From Spirochaetia bacterium 38H-sp (GTDB lineage: Bacteria > Spirochaetota > Spirochaetia > Winmispirales > Winmispiraceae), in NCBI GenBank assembly GCA_039023545.1, contig JBCHKQ010000002.1, positions 186,001 through 250,000 on the forward strand: a stretch of 64,000 nt of DNA. The letters run 5' to 3'. Below, piece by piece: positions 22,380-31,500 of the stretch; positions within the stretch are counted from its first letter, which is position 1, and each line of letters begins with the position of its first letter. The position numbers and the translations under genes were made by a program. The notes beneath the pieces are model-generated. The model was not told the origin of the DNA. It ran no database searches and saw nothing but the letters and a program-made list of their open reading frames with translations.

Positions 22380-23711
22380 CTATCCCATCCACTGGGACAT
22401 CATTGATTGTTGTGCGTTCTTATTCTTGACCATCTTCTTCATCATAAGACGCATTTTTTCAAAATTTTTCAAGAGGCGGTTGACCTCATACACAGAGGTT
22501 CCGCTCCCTTTTGCTATTCTTTTTTTCCTGGAAGGTCCAATAATCCTAGGATTATTGCGCTCTGCCAGGGTCATTGACAATATTATAGCCTCTTCTTTTT
22601 TTAAAGCCTTTATATCGATATCTTGAGGAGCAACAGCTCCCTGCATCCCAGGTATCATCTCCACCAGAGACTGCAGATTACCCATTTTCTTGATTTTTTG
22701 AAATTGTTCAAGATAGTCTTCAAGCGTAAATGTAGCTTTTCTTATTTTTTTCTCAAGTTTTTCTGCTTCTTCTTTGTCTGTTACTTCCTGAGCCTTCTCT
22801 ACCAGACTTACGACATCTCCCATACCAAGAATCCTGCTAGCAATTCTGTCCGGATAAAAAGGCTCAAAATCTTCTGTCTTTTCTCCTACACCTATAAACT
22901 TTATGGGAGCCTTTGTAATTGTCTTGATAGAAAGAGCCGCACCACCCCTTGTATCAGAGTCAAACTTGGTAAGAATGACGCCTGTTATATCTATGCGCTC
23001 TTTAAAAGCCTTTGCAACATCAGCTGCGCTCTGACCTGTCATTGCATCAGCTACAAAAAGAACTTCATCAGGTTTTGCCTCTTTTGCAACAGCCTCAATC
23101 TCACCCATAAGAGCATCATCAACCTGATGTCTTCCTGCAGTATCAATTATAGCAACATCATAAAGGCCTTTTTTTGCCTCTTTTAAACCTGCCTTTACAA
23201 CCTTAACAGGATTATTATTTTCTCTGTCGGTATATATAGCAACACCTATAGCAGCAGCAAGAGTTTCCAACTGGTCTATGGCAGCAGGACGCACAAGGTC
23301 AGCTGCTATGAGTATTGGTTTTCTTCCCTGTTTTTTTAAAAGGTTTGCAAGTTTTGCAGCACTTGTTGTCTTACCCGAGCCTTGTAGACCTGCAAGGAGT
23401 ACGACGGAGAGAGTATCGGGACCCTTGAGCTGCAAGTCCTGCTTCTCATCACCTAAAAAATGTATAAGTTTATCATTGACAATTTTTATAAACTGCTGTC
23501 CTGGAGATACGGAGCGCAGGACTTTCTCTCCCTTTGCCTCTTCTATTGTCTGATTGACAAAGCGACGTACTACTCGAAGATTAACATCCGCATCAAGCAG
23601 AGCAAGTTTTATCTGCTCTACAGCTTCTTCTATATTCTTATCGCTTATAGTAGCTTTTCCACTGACTGTTTTTATGACATCCTGAAATCGTCTGCTAATA
23701 TTCTCAAACAT
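22380..23711 (-). CDS. ffh: Signal recognition particle protein Ffh
   Basis: A 443-aa SRP54 homologue. The N-domain is followed by the G-domain with GLQGSGKTTSAAKLA, DTAGRHQVD, TKFDSDTRGG and the GIGEK-type motif FIGVGEKTEDF. The M-domain carries SMTLAERNNPRIIGPSRKKRIAKGSG-type RNA-binding residues and a Met-rich tail (MRLMMKKMV). It targets nascent membrane proteins with 4.5S RNA. It is the first gene of the long ribosomal-flagellar chain and has its own strong promoter. Confidence 0.97.
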   Translation of the reverse strand: MFENISRRFQDVIKTVSGKATISDKNIEEAVEQIKLALLDADVNLRVVRRFVNQTIEEAKGEKVLRSVSPGQQFIKIVNDKLIHFLGDEKQDLQLKGPDTLSVVLLAGLQGSGKTTSAAKLANLLKKQGRKPILIAADLVRPAAIDQLETLAAAIGVAIYTDRENNNPVKVVKAGLKEAKKGLYDVAIIDTAGRHQVDDALMGEIEAVAKEAKPDEVLFVADAMTGQSAADVAKAFKERIDITGVILTKFDSDTRGGAALSIKTITKAPIKFIGVGEKTEDFEPFYPDRIASRILGMGDVVSLVEKAQEVTDKEEAEKLEKKIRKATFTLEDYLEQFQKIKKMGNLQSLVEMIPGMQGAVAPQDIDIKALKKEEAIILSMTLAERNNPRIIGPSRKKRIAKGSGTSVYEVNRLLKNFEKMRLMMKKMVKNKNAQQSMMSQWMG

Positions 23712-23735
23712 AAAGTAAATCTCCCAAGTCTATTA

Positions 23736-23764
23736 TATATACTCAAGCAACGTACAAATGTCAA
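23736..23764 (-). promoter_or_regulatory. Promoter of the ffh-rpsP-...-yraN chain
   Basis: On the minus strand, TTGACA (complement of 23759-23764), 17-nt spacer, TATATA (complement of 23736-23741). Its start site would be about 18 nt before the ffh ATG. It is the only clear promoter seen for the twelve genes down to 16967. Confidence 0.75.
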
Positions 23765-23776
23765 TATGGGATTTAT

Positions 23777-25171
23777 TTATCTTACATAGAAATAATGCCT
23801 TTCTATGGCCTTCTTTTCTTTTATTGCATAAGAACGCAGCTCAAAATAAGGATAATCAGCTATTAGCTCTTCCAACAAGGAGTATGCCTGTTTTATTTTA
23901 TCCTGACCTTTGTACACAAGAGCTCTGTACAGGAGATAATAAGGCATAAGCTCATTCCCCAATTGCTCTTGCTTCACAAGCGAAAGTAAATAAGAAGCCT
24001 CATCAAAAGAGGAATTGTCCAGCATTATTTTTGCAGCATCCAAAACCGTAGGATAACTATTTTTTTCATAATAGGTTATATAACTGTAGTATTTTTTTAT
24101 AAGCTCAGGATTTTTACTATTGACACCTATAAAAAACAATCTTGCAGCTATATCAGCAAAACCAGGCTCTGTGTTTTTTACAGTTTTTAAATATTCCAGC
24201 AAGGTTTTCTCGGCTTCTTTATACTTCTTCTGTTCCAGAAGGCTGTCTATGGCAACAATATCTGGCTTATCAACAACAGAAACAGAAGAGGACACAGATG
24301 TATCCACAGGAGAAACAGAAGGCATAGGAGAAGGAGTTGTCTCCGGCACTCTGTCAGAAGCAGAAGCATTCCCCGTATCCGTCAGGTTAAGCACTATCTC
24401 CTTTGTTCTCATTGTAGCATCATAGGGATTTTGCTGCTGAAAGAACAGGATATATTGGCCGAAAGACTTTGCCTTAAACTGAAATATGGTAGTGGAAGAA
24501 GTTGGCACCCTAGTATCTAACTCTATCGCTCCCTCATTCTGAGTTCCCGCATAAATCCATCCAGTACCTTCTAGTACTATGGGTATTCTCTCAGAAAATG
24601 GCAGAGTCAGATTATCCACCTCATCTGGTTCAAAAGAGGTCGTAGCCATCACAGGAGTTGGAGTTGGAGTTGGAGTTGGAGTTGGAGTTGGAGTTGGAGT
24701 TGGAGTTGGAGTTGGAGTTGGAGTTGGAGTTGGAGTTGGTGTTGGTGTTGGTGTTGGTGTTGGTGTTACAGAGCCAGATATGTCGCTGGACTTATCATCT
24801 GTAGCATGTGTGGTATTGTCTGCATTTTTTGTATTCTTATCAACACCAGAAGGACTTACTTCTAAAGATGCGTTGGGTGATGTTTCCTGTATTGTTATAT
24901 CTCCTGTTGTGTCACTAGTGTATGCAACACTACTTTCTCCCTCATCTACTGCTGTATTTTCAGAGGGAGCTACAGATGTAGTGTTTTTATCTATGTTTGA
25001 TATTATATCATAGCCGGATACATCGGTAATAGAAATATAAAGAGACTCATCCGACACATCAAAACTCATATCAATATCATCAAGATAAGGTATAACAAAA
25101 AGCTCCTGAGAAAAAGCTTCTTGCAACAACAGGAGAAAACAAACAAGAAATAATAACAACCTCTTTGTCAT
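23777..25171 (-). CDS. Exported protein with (Thr-Pro)n tract and TPR-like C-terminus
   Basis: A 464-aa protein. The signal peptide is strongly hydrophobic (LLLFLVCFLLLLQEAFS). The Ser/Thr/Asp-rich region to about residue 145 is followed by 19 uninterrupted Thr-Pro pairs. Then comes a beta-rich segment (about 190-270) resembling a small binding domain, a second low-complexity S/P/V linker, and a helical TPR-like region (about 305-455; ALVYKGQDKIKQAYSLLEEL). The TP tract probably acts as a stiff spacer across the periplasm or peptidoglycan. No named family recognised. It overlaps the upstream gene by 4 nt. Confidence 0.75.
   Translation of the reverse strand: MTKRLLLFLVCFLLLLQEAFSQELFVIPYLDDIDMSFDVSDESLYISITDVSGYDIISNIDKNTTSVAPSENTAVDEGESSVAYTSDTTGDITIQETSPNASLEVSPSGVDKNTKNADNTTHATDDKSSDISGSVTPTPTPTPTPTPTPTPTPTPTPTPTPTPTPTPTPTPTPVMATTSFEPDEVDNLTLPFSERIPIVLEGTGWIYAGTQNEGAIELDTRVPTSSTTIFQFKAKSFGQYILFFQQQNPYDATMRTKEIVLNLTDTGNASASDRVPETTPSPMPSVSPVDTSVSSSVSVVDKPDIVAIDSLLEQKKYKEAEKTLLEYLKTVKNTEPGFADIAARLFFIGVNSKNPELIKKYYSYITYYEKNSYPTVLDAAKIMLDNSSFDEASYLLSLVKQEQLGNELMPYYLLYRALVYKGQDKIKQAYSLLEELIADYPYFELRSYAIKEKKAIERHYFYVR
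24654..24767. repeat. Hexanucleotide tandem repeat encoding (Thr-Pro)19
   Basis: Fourteen perfect copies of GGAGTT (24654-24737) are followed by five of GGTGTT (24738-24767), 114 bp in all with no other interruptions. In the minus-strand gene this reads as 19 Thr-Pro dipeptides. The unit is six bases, so slippage changes the spacer length without shifting the frame. Confidence 0.97.
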
Positions 25172-25551
25172 CTTATGTTTTCCAAAAGTTTTTCTATATC
25201 TTTATCCAATGCATAGTCCTTTTCTTGATGCATGTCGATAACAGCAGACCACCATCTTGAGGCCTCTTTCTGAGACCAGACATCTCCCACATTTCTTACC
25301 TTAACATGCCTTATGGAAGAAAGTTCCTGCCATATATCCGGTATTATCAACGTATCGACAGAAAAAAAATCAGCATAAGGACTGCTGTCCTGCAGCACAA
25401 TTGCCTCATCAGTATTCTCCACAGCAGTGGATTTTTCTGATAAAATAATAAAACCAAGCCAAATACAAAAGGGAATTGCTATCAAAGCACCTGCTGCTAT
25501 CCATAAATAGCGGGGTTCTTCTCCCAGTATTTTAGACAGGAGTTCCCTCAC
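25168..25551 (-). CDS. Hypothetical single-pass membrane protein
   Basis: A 127-aa protein: a short cytoplasmic N-terminus, one membrane helix (YLWIAAGALIAIPFCIWLGFIIL, about residues 15-37), then an acidic extracytoplasmic domain with several Trp residues (VWSQKEASRWWSAVIDMH). No family recognised. It overlaps smc by 20 nt and the TP-tract gene by 4 nt, so the three are one operon. Confidence 0.7.
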   Translation of the reverse strand: MRELLSKILGEEPRYLWIAAGALIAIPFCIWLGFIILSEKSTAVENTDEAIVLQDSSPYADFFSVDTLIIPDIWQELSSIRHVKVRNVGDVWSQKEASRWWSAVIDMHQEKDYALDKDIEKLLENIR

Positions 25552-28300
25552 GCTCTTCCTCCTGGCTTATCCTTATACTTATCACCTTGGATACACCAGA
25601 TTCTTCCATGGTAATACCCACAATGCTGTCCGTACCGGAAACAGTCTTTTTATTATGTGTAATAACTATAAACTGCGATTTACTGCTAAACTCCCTCAAC
25701 ATATTGACAAATCGTCCTACGTTTCCCTCGTCAAGTGCAGCATCTATTTCGTCAAGGATGCAAAAAGGAGAAGGCTTTACCATATACATGGCAAAAAGAA
25801 GAGCAACCGCTGTCATAGATCGTTCTCCTCCTGATAATAAACCTATGTGCTCAAGCTTTTTACCTGGAGGCTGTGCAAGAATACTTATCCCGGAAGAAAG
25901 AGGATTGTCGGGATCCACAAGCTTTATTTCTGCCCTTCCACCACCAAAAAGTCTTCTGAATATAATATGAAAGTTTTTCTTTATCTTTTCATACGCATCT
26001 ACAAACAGCTCCGAGGATTCCTTGCGTATCTGAGTAACAACACCTTCCAAATCGCGTTCTGCCTTCTCAAGATCTGCAATTTGAGAGGTAAGGAATTCAT
26101 ATCTCTCGCTTATCTGTCTGAACTCCTCTGTAGCCATAAAATTGACATTTCCAAGAGAGCGTATTTCCTGTTTTTGTGCGGCTATTCTGGAAGAAAGATC
26201 ATCTGGAATATCTATGTTTTTAAACTCATCTAAAGAACGTCCGTGTTGTTCTTTAAAAAAACTTTTTATGGCCTCTATCTCTCCCCTAAGTCTGGTAAGT
26301 TCTATTTGAGCTTTTTCCACTTCCTGCTGATAGGAAGAAAGTAGCTCTACAGAAGCTTTGAGCTGCTGTTCTCCGGAAGAAATGGCTTTATTTCTTTCTC
26401 TTATACTTTCTTCTACGGCTTCTATCCTTTTTTTAAGCTCATCTTCTTCTTTATCTATACGAAGTTTTTCCTCTTCTAGGGCAAAAATCCCCTCTTCTAC
26501 TGCAAGCTTTCTGTTCTGAGTCATCTTCTGCTCTTCCTCAAGAGCAGCGGCAGTCTTTCTGGTCTCTTCAAAATCCCTCTCAAATCCTGCTATGGTCTCG
26601 TCAACAGCCTTTTTTACCTCATCTAGCCTTGCAAGAGACACATTGAGTTCCTCAAGAGTGGCTCTTCTTTCTGCATTTTTTTCATGACAATCTTCTATCT
26701 CGAGCCTCAGATAAGAAATCCTGGACCTATTATCCTGTATTTTTCCCCTGACATCCTTAAGAGCCTCATCTACATTTCTCTTCTTTGTTATAAAGCCCTC
26801 TGGAGAAAGAAAGTCTTCAAGAAAAAGGGGCTCTGTCTCAACATACTGCCTGTACAGTTCTTTTATCTCTGCCAGAACCTCATCAAGCTCAGACCACAAC
26901 TCTGGACCAATACCAGAAAAATCACCTACTCTTTGTGCATCTTCAAAACGCTCTTTCTTTCCCCTGAGTATTATGGAAAAACGCTCAAGCTTATTTTGGA
27001 GCTCCTGTTTTAATCTTCTGCGGGCAGGTACGGAGAATCCAACCTGTTTAAGTCCCTCGTCAAGCTTACTGACAATAACATCCGTAATCTCCGTAAGCTC
27101 TCCCTGAAGCGCCCCTAGCCTCTTTTCTAAATCTTCTATCTCTTCTTCTCTCTCCTTTATCTCAGACTGATAAGATTCTATCTTCTGCTCAGTAAGAGCA
27201 ATAGACTGTTTAAAAGAATCTACATTCCTTCCTATCCTACTTATTTCCTCATCTGCTCTTTCTTTTTCTTCCTGTTTTTCTACTATTGAGCGCTTTATAC
27301 GCTCCATTCTATCATAGAGTCCTTTTATACGTATCTTATCCGTTTCTATCTTGCCCTCTATCTCTCCTAGCTGCTCTGATAGAAGTCGTATCTGTGACAG
27401 CACACTGTTTCTCTTAACCTCAAGGCCGTACAAAGATTTCTGACAGGAAGAAAGCTCAGCTTCCATGGAGTTCATAAAATCAAGACTGTCTTCCATGGAC
27501 TCATTGAGCTTATCTATCTTAGCCTTAAGCTCATCACGGTTTTTTCTGGCATCATCAAGCTTTTTTTGCGCCCTATCGCTTTGTTTTTCTAACCCTCTCA
27601 ACTTATTGACAGCTTGAGCCACCTCAAGTCTAAAAAGTCCCTCTGACAGTTGTCTGTATTTTTCCGCTTTATCAGCCTGTTTTTTTAGAGAATCATATTG
27701 TTTTTTGACCTCGGAGAGTATGGACTCCACATGCTCCATATTCTCCCGCGTTTTTGCCAGCTTATGTTCCGCCTCCTTTTCCCTTGCCCTATACCGTGTA
27801 ATTCCGGCAGCCTCCTCAAAAACATAGCGTCTGTCCTCCGGCTTGGTAGAAAGAATCTGGTCAATCTTTCCTTGTTCTAGAATAGAATAAGAGGACTTGC
27901 CAATGCCTGTATCAAAAAAAAGCTCTCTTACATCCTTAAGCCTTACCTGCGCACCATTGATAAAATATTCATTCTCACCAGAGCGGTACATGCGCCTTTT
28001 TACCTCGATCTCTGCAACATCAAGAGGCAACACCTTCTCATCATTGGAAAATACAAGAGAAACCTCTGCCACATTAACAGGCTTTCTATACTCCGTACCA
28101 TTAAAAATCACCTCTTCCATGGAAGAAGCACGCAAACTCTTATAAGCCTGTTCACCCAACACCCACTTAAGAGCATCTACAATATTACTTTTTCCGCAGC
28201 CATTGGGCCCAACAATAGCCGTAGCACCCTCGGCAAGCTCAATCCTAGTTCTATCCGCAAACGACTTAAACCCAAAAAGCTCAATAGACTTTAAAACCAC
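25532..28300 (-). CDS. smc: SMC-family chromosome segregation ATPase (short form)
   Basis: A 922-aa protein. The N-terminal head has LKSIELFGFKSFADRT and Walker A GPNGCGKSNIVDALKW; coiled coil runs from about 160 to 430 and 540 to 760. The C-terminal head has the signature LLSGGERSMTAVAL and Walker B PFCILDEIDAALDE. Typical bacterial SMC is ~1150-1200 aa with a globular hinge. Here the central region (about 430-540) has no recognisable hinge motif and is proline/phenylalanine-containing helical sequence. The chosen start is GTG 28300 with AGAGGGG upstream; the longer frame adds 20 non-homologous residues. It should condense and segregate DNA with ScpA/B, not in this window. Confidence 0.88.
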   Translation of the reverse strand: MVLKSIELFGFKSFADRTRIELAEGATAIVGPNGCGKSNIVDALKWVLGEQAYKSLRASSMEEVIFNGTEYRKPVNVAEVSLVFSNDEKVLPLDVAEIEVKRRMYRSGENEYFINGAQVRLKDVRELFFDTGIGKSSYSILEQGKIDQILSTKPEDRRYVFEEAAGITRYRAREKEAEHKLAKTRENMEHVESILSEVKKQYDSLKKQADKAEKYRQLSEGLFRLEVAQAVNKLRGLEKQSDRAQKKLDDARKNRDELKAKIDKLNESMEDSLDFMNSMEAELSSCQKSLYGLEVKRNSVLSQIRLLSEQLGEIEGKIETDKIRIKGLYDRMERIKRSIVEKQEEKERADEEISRIGRNVDSFKQSIALTEQKIESYQSEIKEREEEIEDLEKRLGALQGELTEITDVIVSKLDEGLKQVGFSVPARRRLKQELQNKLERFSIILRGKKERFEDAQRVGDFSGIGPELWSELDEVLAEIKELYRQYVETEPLFLEDFLSPEGFITKKRNVDEALKDVRGKIQDNRSRISYLRLEIEDCHEKNAERRATLEELNVSLARLDEVKKAVDETIAGFERDFEETRKTAAALEEEQKMTQNRKLAVEEGIFALEEEKLRIDKEEDELKKRIEAVEESIRERNKAISSGEQQLKASVELLSSYQQEVEKAQIELTRLRGEIEAIKSFFKEQHGRSLDEFKNIDIPDDLSSRIAAQKQEIRSLGNVNFMATEEFRQISERYEFLTSQIADLEKAERDLEGVVTQIRKESSELFVDAYEKIKKNFHIIFRRLFGGGRAEIKLVDPDNPLSSGISILAQPPGKKLEHIGLLSGGERSMTAVALLFAMYMVKPSPFCILDEIDAALDEGNVGRFVNMLREFSSKSQFIVITHNKKTVSGTDSIVGITMEESGVSKVISIRISQEEEREGTPV

Positions 28301-28375
28301 AAATCCCCTCTCAAACACGTTTTTTACATCATACCAAGCACAAAGCCTGCTGTAAAGCAATATAAAACAAAAACA

Positions 28376-28525
28376 TTATACCGAACGTCGCCCCTGCGCC
28401 AAATAAAGCAAAGAGAAACCAGGCGCAGGGTCTCCTGCCAAAGGCAAATATGGGGAAAAATCAGTCTTTGTATTGTCTGCCGGAGGCAGTGCGGGACGCA
28501 ACAGCGTCCTGCACGTTCGGTTTTA
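28376..28525 (+). repeat. Four-hairpin element, copy 4
   Basis: Left arm TTATACCGAACG (28376-28387); right arm CGTTCGG (28514-28520) followed by TTTTA. Hairpin A: CCCTGCGCC (28392-28400) with GGCGCAGGG (28422-28430), perfect. Hairpin B: TGCC-AAA-GGCA (28436-28446). Hairpin C: CTGCC-GGA-GGCAG (28477-28489). Hairpin D: GTGCGGGACGC (28489-28499) with GCGTCCTGCAC (28504-28514), one G-U, loop AACA. The right end runs into the stop codon (28523-28525) of the phosphatase gene. Confidence 0.85.
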
Positions 28526-31500
28526 TTTCTTTCTTTCTATTGCAAATACGGTAAGATCGTCATACTGTTCGTCCGACATAAGGTTCTTAAAGAGCAAATA
28601 CTCATGACGCTCGGGATCCGGCACAGGGTCAGAAAAATACTGATTGTATGCAAGAAAGGTATTGCGCAGATACTCGTCTATGGCTCTGTCGACCACTACA
28701 GGCTCCTTGGGTTCTACTCCAGGCACCCTGTAAACACGAAAGACCTTCTCTACAGCAAGCAGACCAAGTACTATGTCCTTTGCGCCGCCATTGAGAGAAG
28801 AAAAATCAAAAACAAGCTGCTTATCCTCAGGGTCCATAAGACGCTCAAGCTTATATTGCCGCCTATGCTGAATACTGTTAACTATCTGCTTTATCCTCGT
28901 AAGGCCAAACTCCTCCGTGCTTTCGCCGGGATTCATTCCCTCGGGTACTCTTCTTGCTCTTATGTCCTCTTCTGTGATTGTGTAGGGGTTAAAATTCCTA
29001 TCCTTAAGAGCACGGTTTGCTTCTTCTAAACCGTCTGTGAAGAGTATGAGAACATCGCCTGGATTGAGACTAAGCTTAATCTGCTTAAAACCGCCCTGCA
29101 TGTCCACCAGGCTGCTGTCAAAGACTCCGGCAGCAGGAGCGGTAGGAAGACGTATTTCCTTGATGCTTCTGTCTTTACTGCTGTAATAATGCAACAGAGT
29201 ATCACCTGCATTGGTAAAATACCCTACGCCAGTTCTCTCGTTATACAATCCTACAGTCATGGCTGCAAAACGGCCTTTAAACTCTCTTCCAGCTATAAGG
29301 TCATTTATCTCAGAGAGCATGGTATCAAGGTGTACTCCGTCCCGTTTTATATTTACTTTTTGACAATAGTTGAGAAAGACCGTAGCGACTTCTACCATTA
29401 TAAGAGCTGCCGGAACTCCTTTTCCCGCAACATCGCACTTGATAAAGGCATAGTGCTCAGCATCCAGTTTCTGATAATAGAAGTAGTCCCCAGATACGCC
29501 CTTGGCTCCCTCATAATACCCGAATATGGATACACGCTCTGTCTCCTCGTGTGCCGTAGTCATTTTCCTACCACTTTCGTCTTTTTCCAGAGGAATAAAC
29601 ATCTTCTGAACTTCTTTACCAACTGTAAGATCCTTGCTGGCAGCGGCAGCTTTTACAAGCCCCTGGGTCATTTCGTTGATGGTGTCCGCAAGAAGAGCAA
29701 GCTCGTCTTTTGACTTGAGCTCTATAACATGATTGGCAAGCTTTTCTTTATCCTCTGTGTCTCTTATTACTTCCACGCCTGCAACAAGCCTCTTTATAGG
29801 CCCTACTGTTATTGCAGAGAGTATAAGAGCACCAACTATTCCCAAAATTACCGCAATAAGGGTAATTAGCGCTGTTATTTTTATAAGAGTAGCCCTCGCA
29901 CTTTCAACCTCTTCTATAATTTTATCCGTACTTACCGCAAGTCTTACCATACCATGCACATAGTTATTCTCACCGCTTACTCTGTACATAACCGGTTTGT
30001 AGAAAACATAGATTCTCTGATTATAGTCTATCCTTGTCGTATCAAAGTACGGCTGACTCTCAACGACAGAAGATATCTCAGAAAGAGTTTTTCTTAGCTG
30101 AGTATCCAGCTGTCTTATTGTCTGCTGCAAATCGGCAAGCTTTTTCTGCGACTCGGCATCTGTCCTGAGTGCAAGGTTGAGAGCCTGTCTTCCGAGACTT
30201 TCTATCTGCTCTGGCAAATCAGCAAGCGCCTGACTTGCTTTTTGGTTAAGTTCCTTGGTCAGTTCTTTTCTTCTTTCTGTTATCTCATCCGTAAGTATTG
30301 ATTGACCGGTAACAAGCTCCGCACCGTCAATCTTCTCCGTTATATTTTCATCGTTACTGGCCCAAACAATTTCTTGTGCATTGTCTGATGTTGAGTCAAA
30401 TCCGGTTATAGTAGCATACACAGCTTCTTCCATAGCAGATATCTGGCTGGGAAGCTGTAGGAGTTCTAGGGTACTTCTAGAAGGAAGATATGTCCTTGCA
30501 CCTGTTGCAAGGCTTTCCAGGAGAACTTCTGTACGGTTCTTTAATCCCCTGGTAAGGTTTTCCTCCTGAGTGGATATCATATACAGCCCCAGAGGAATAG
30601 CTACAAGGAAAACAACGGCAATAACAAGCAGAGTAAAAAACAGAGTAAACTTGACCCTGAGGCTGGTTCCGCGTTTTTTCATACGCGCTACCTCTCTTTG
30701 TATTTTTTTATCATGTGGCAACTCAGATCCGGCAACAAGCGCTCTTATATCAAGTAAGATACTTTGTCGCTCTCGGGTTGTTATTATAACTTCCCTTGCT
30801 GCAAATAAAGCAAGAAAAGCAAAAAGGAGGAGAAGCAGAATCACAAACACTTTTCTGTAATCTATAATATATTTTTGCTCTTCTACAGTTAGAGGCATGG
30901 CAAGATTGCCAAAATATCCGATTTTAACGGTTCCTCCCGGTTCAAGTGCGATTAGAGGACGTCTGCTAAGATATAATCCTCTAAGAGGATGTATTACCCC
31001 CACGTAATATTGCCCTTCTTCCGGATTATCTATCTTTATCCCACTTATTCTTCTGTCGCTATCTACGGAAAATTGACCCTCAGAAAGCGTAAATACATAG
31101 TCGTAAGGCTTTAGTCCGTCCTTATCAAGAAAAACAGTATCGGCATATCCACCTTCTGCAAAACCTCGTCCATATATGGTTATTGTAATCTCTCCTGTTC
31201 TAGACTTATCGGACGTTAGATAAGTGACATACGTTACGGGGATATATTTATTGAGTTTAAATACTATTGTCCTGCTTTTTCCTGCATTTCCTACAGAATC
31301 AAAAGCCCTAACAGAAAATGCCCAAATACCATTATCAATATTGTTATATTTTACCGTATTATTCTGAGTCGTTACATAAACAGGAGGTTCTTTTATTTTT
31401 GCAATAAAGGCACTTATAAGATTCTTTGAATCATAGATGCTATCAAAAGAGGCCGGTGTATTGATATCTTTTTTCCTCATAAAAAGCTGTTTGTCATCTT

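Noticed and set aside
24654..24767. CRISPR-like array
   Set aside because: It is a 6-bp coding tandem repeat with no spacers; it encodes Thr-Pro pairs.
24579..25013. A + strand frame rich in Gly-Val repeats
   Set aside because: It is the antisense of the Thr-Pro tract gene; the minus frame has a signal peptide and fits the operon.
28301..28360. A 20-residue N-terminal extension of SMC
   Set aside because: SMC proteins begin at the (M)xLKxIELxGFKSF strand; GTG 28300 with AGGGG upstream supplies this.
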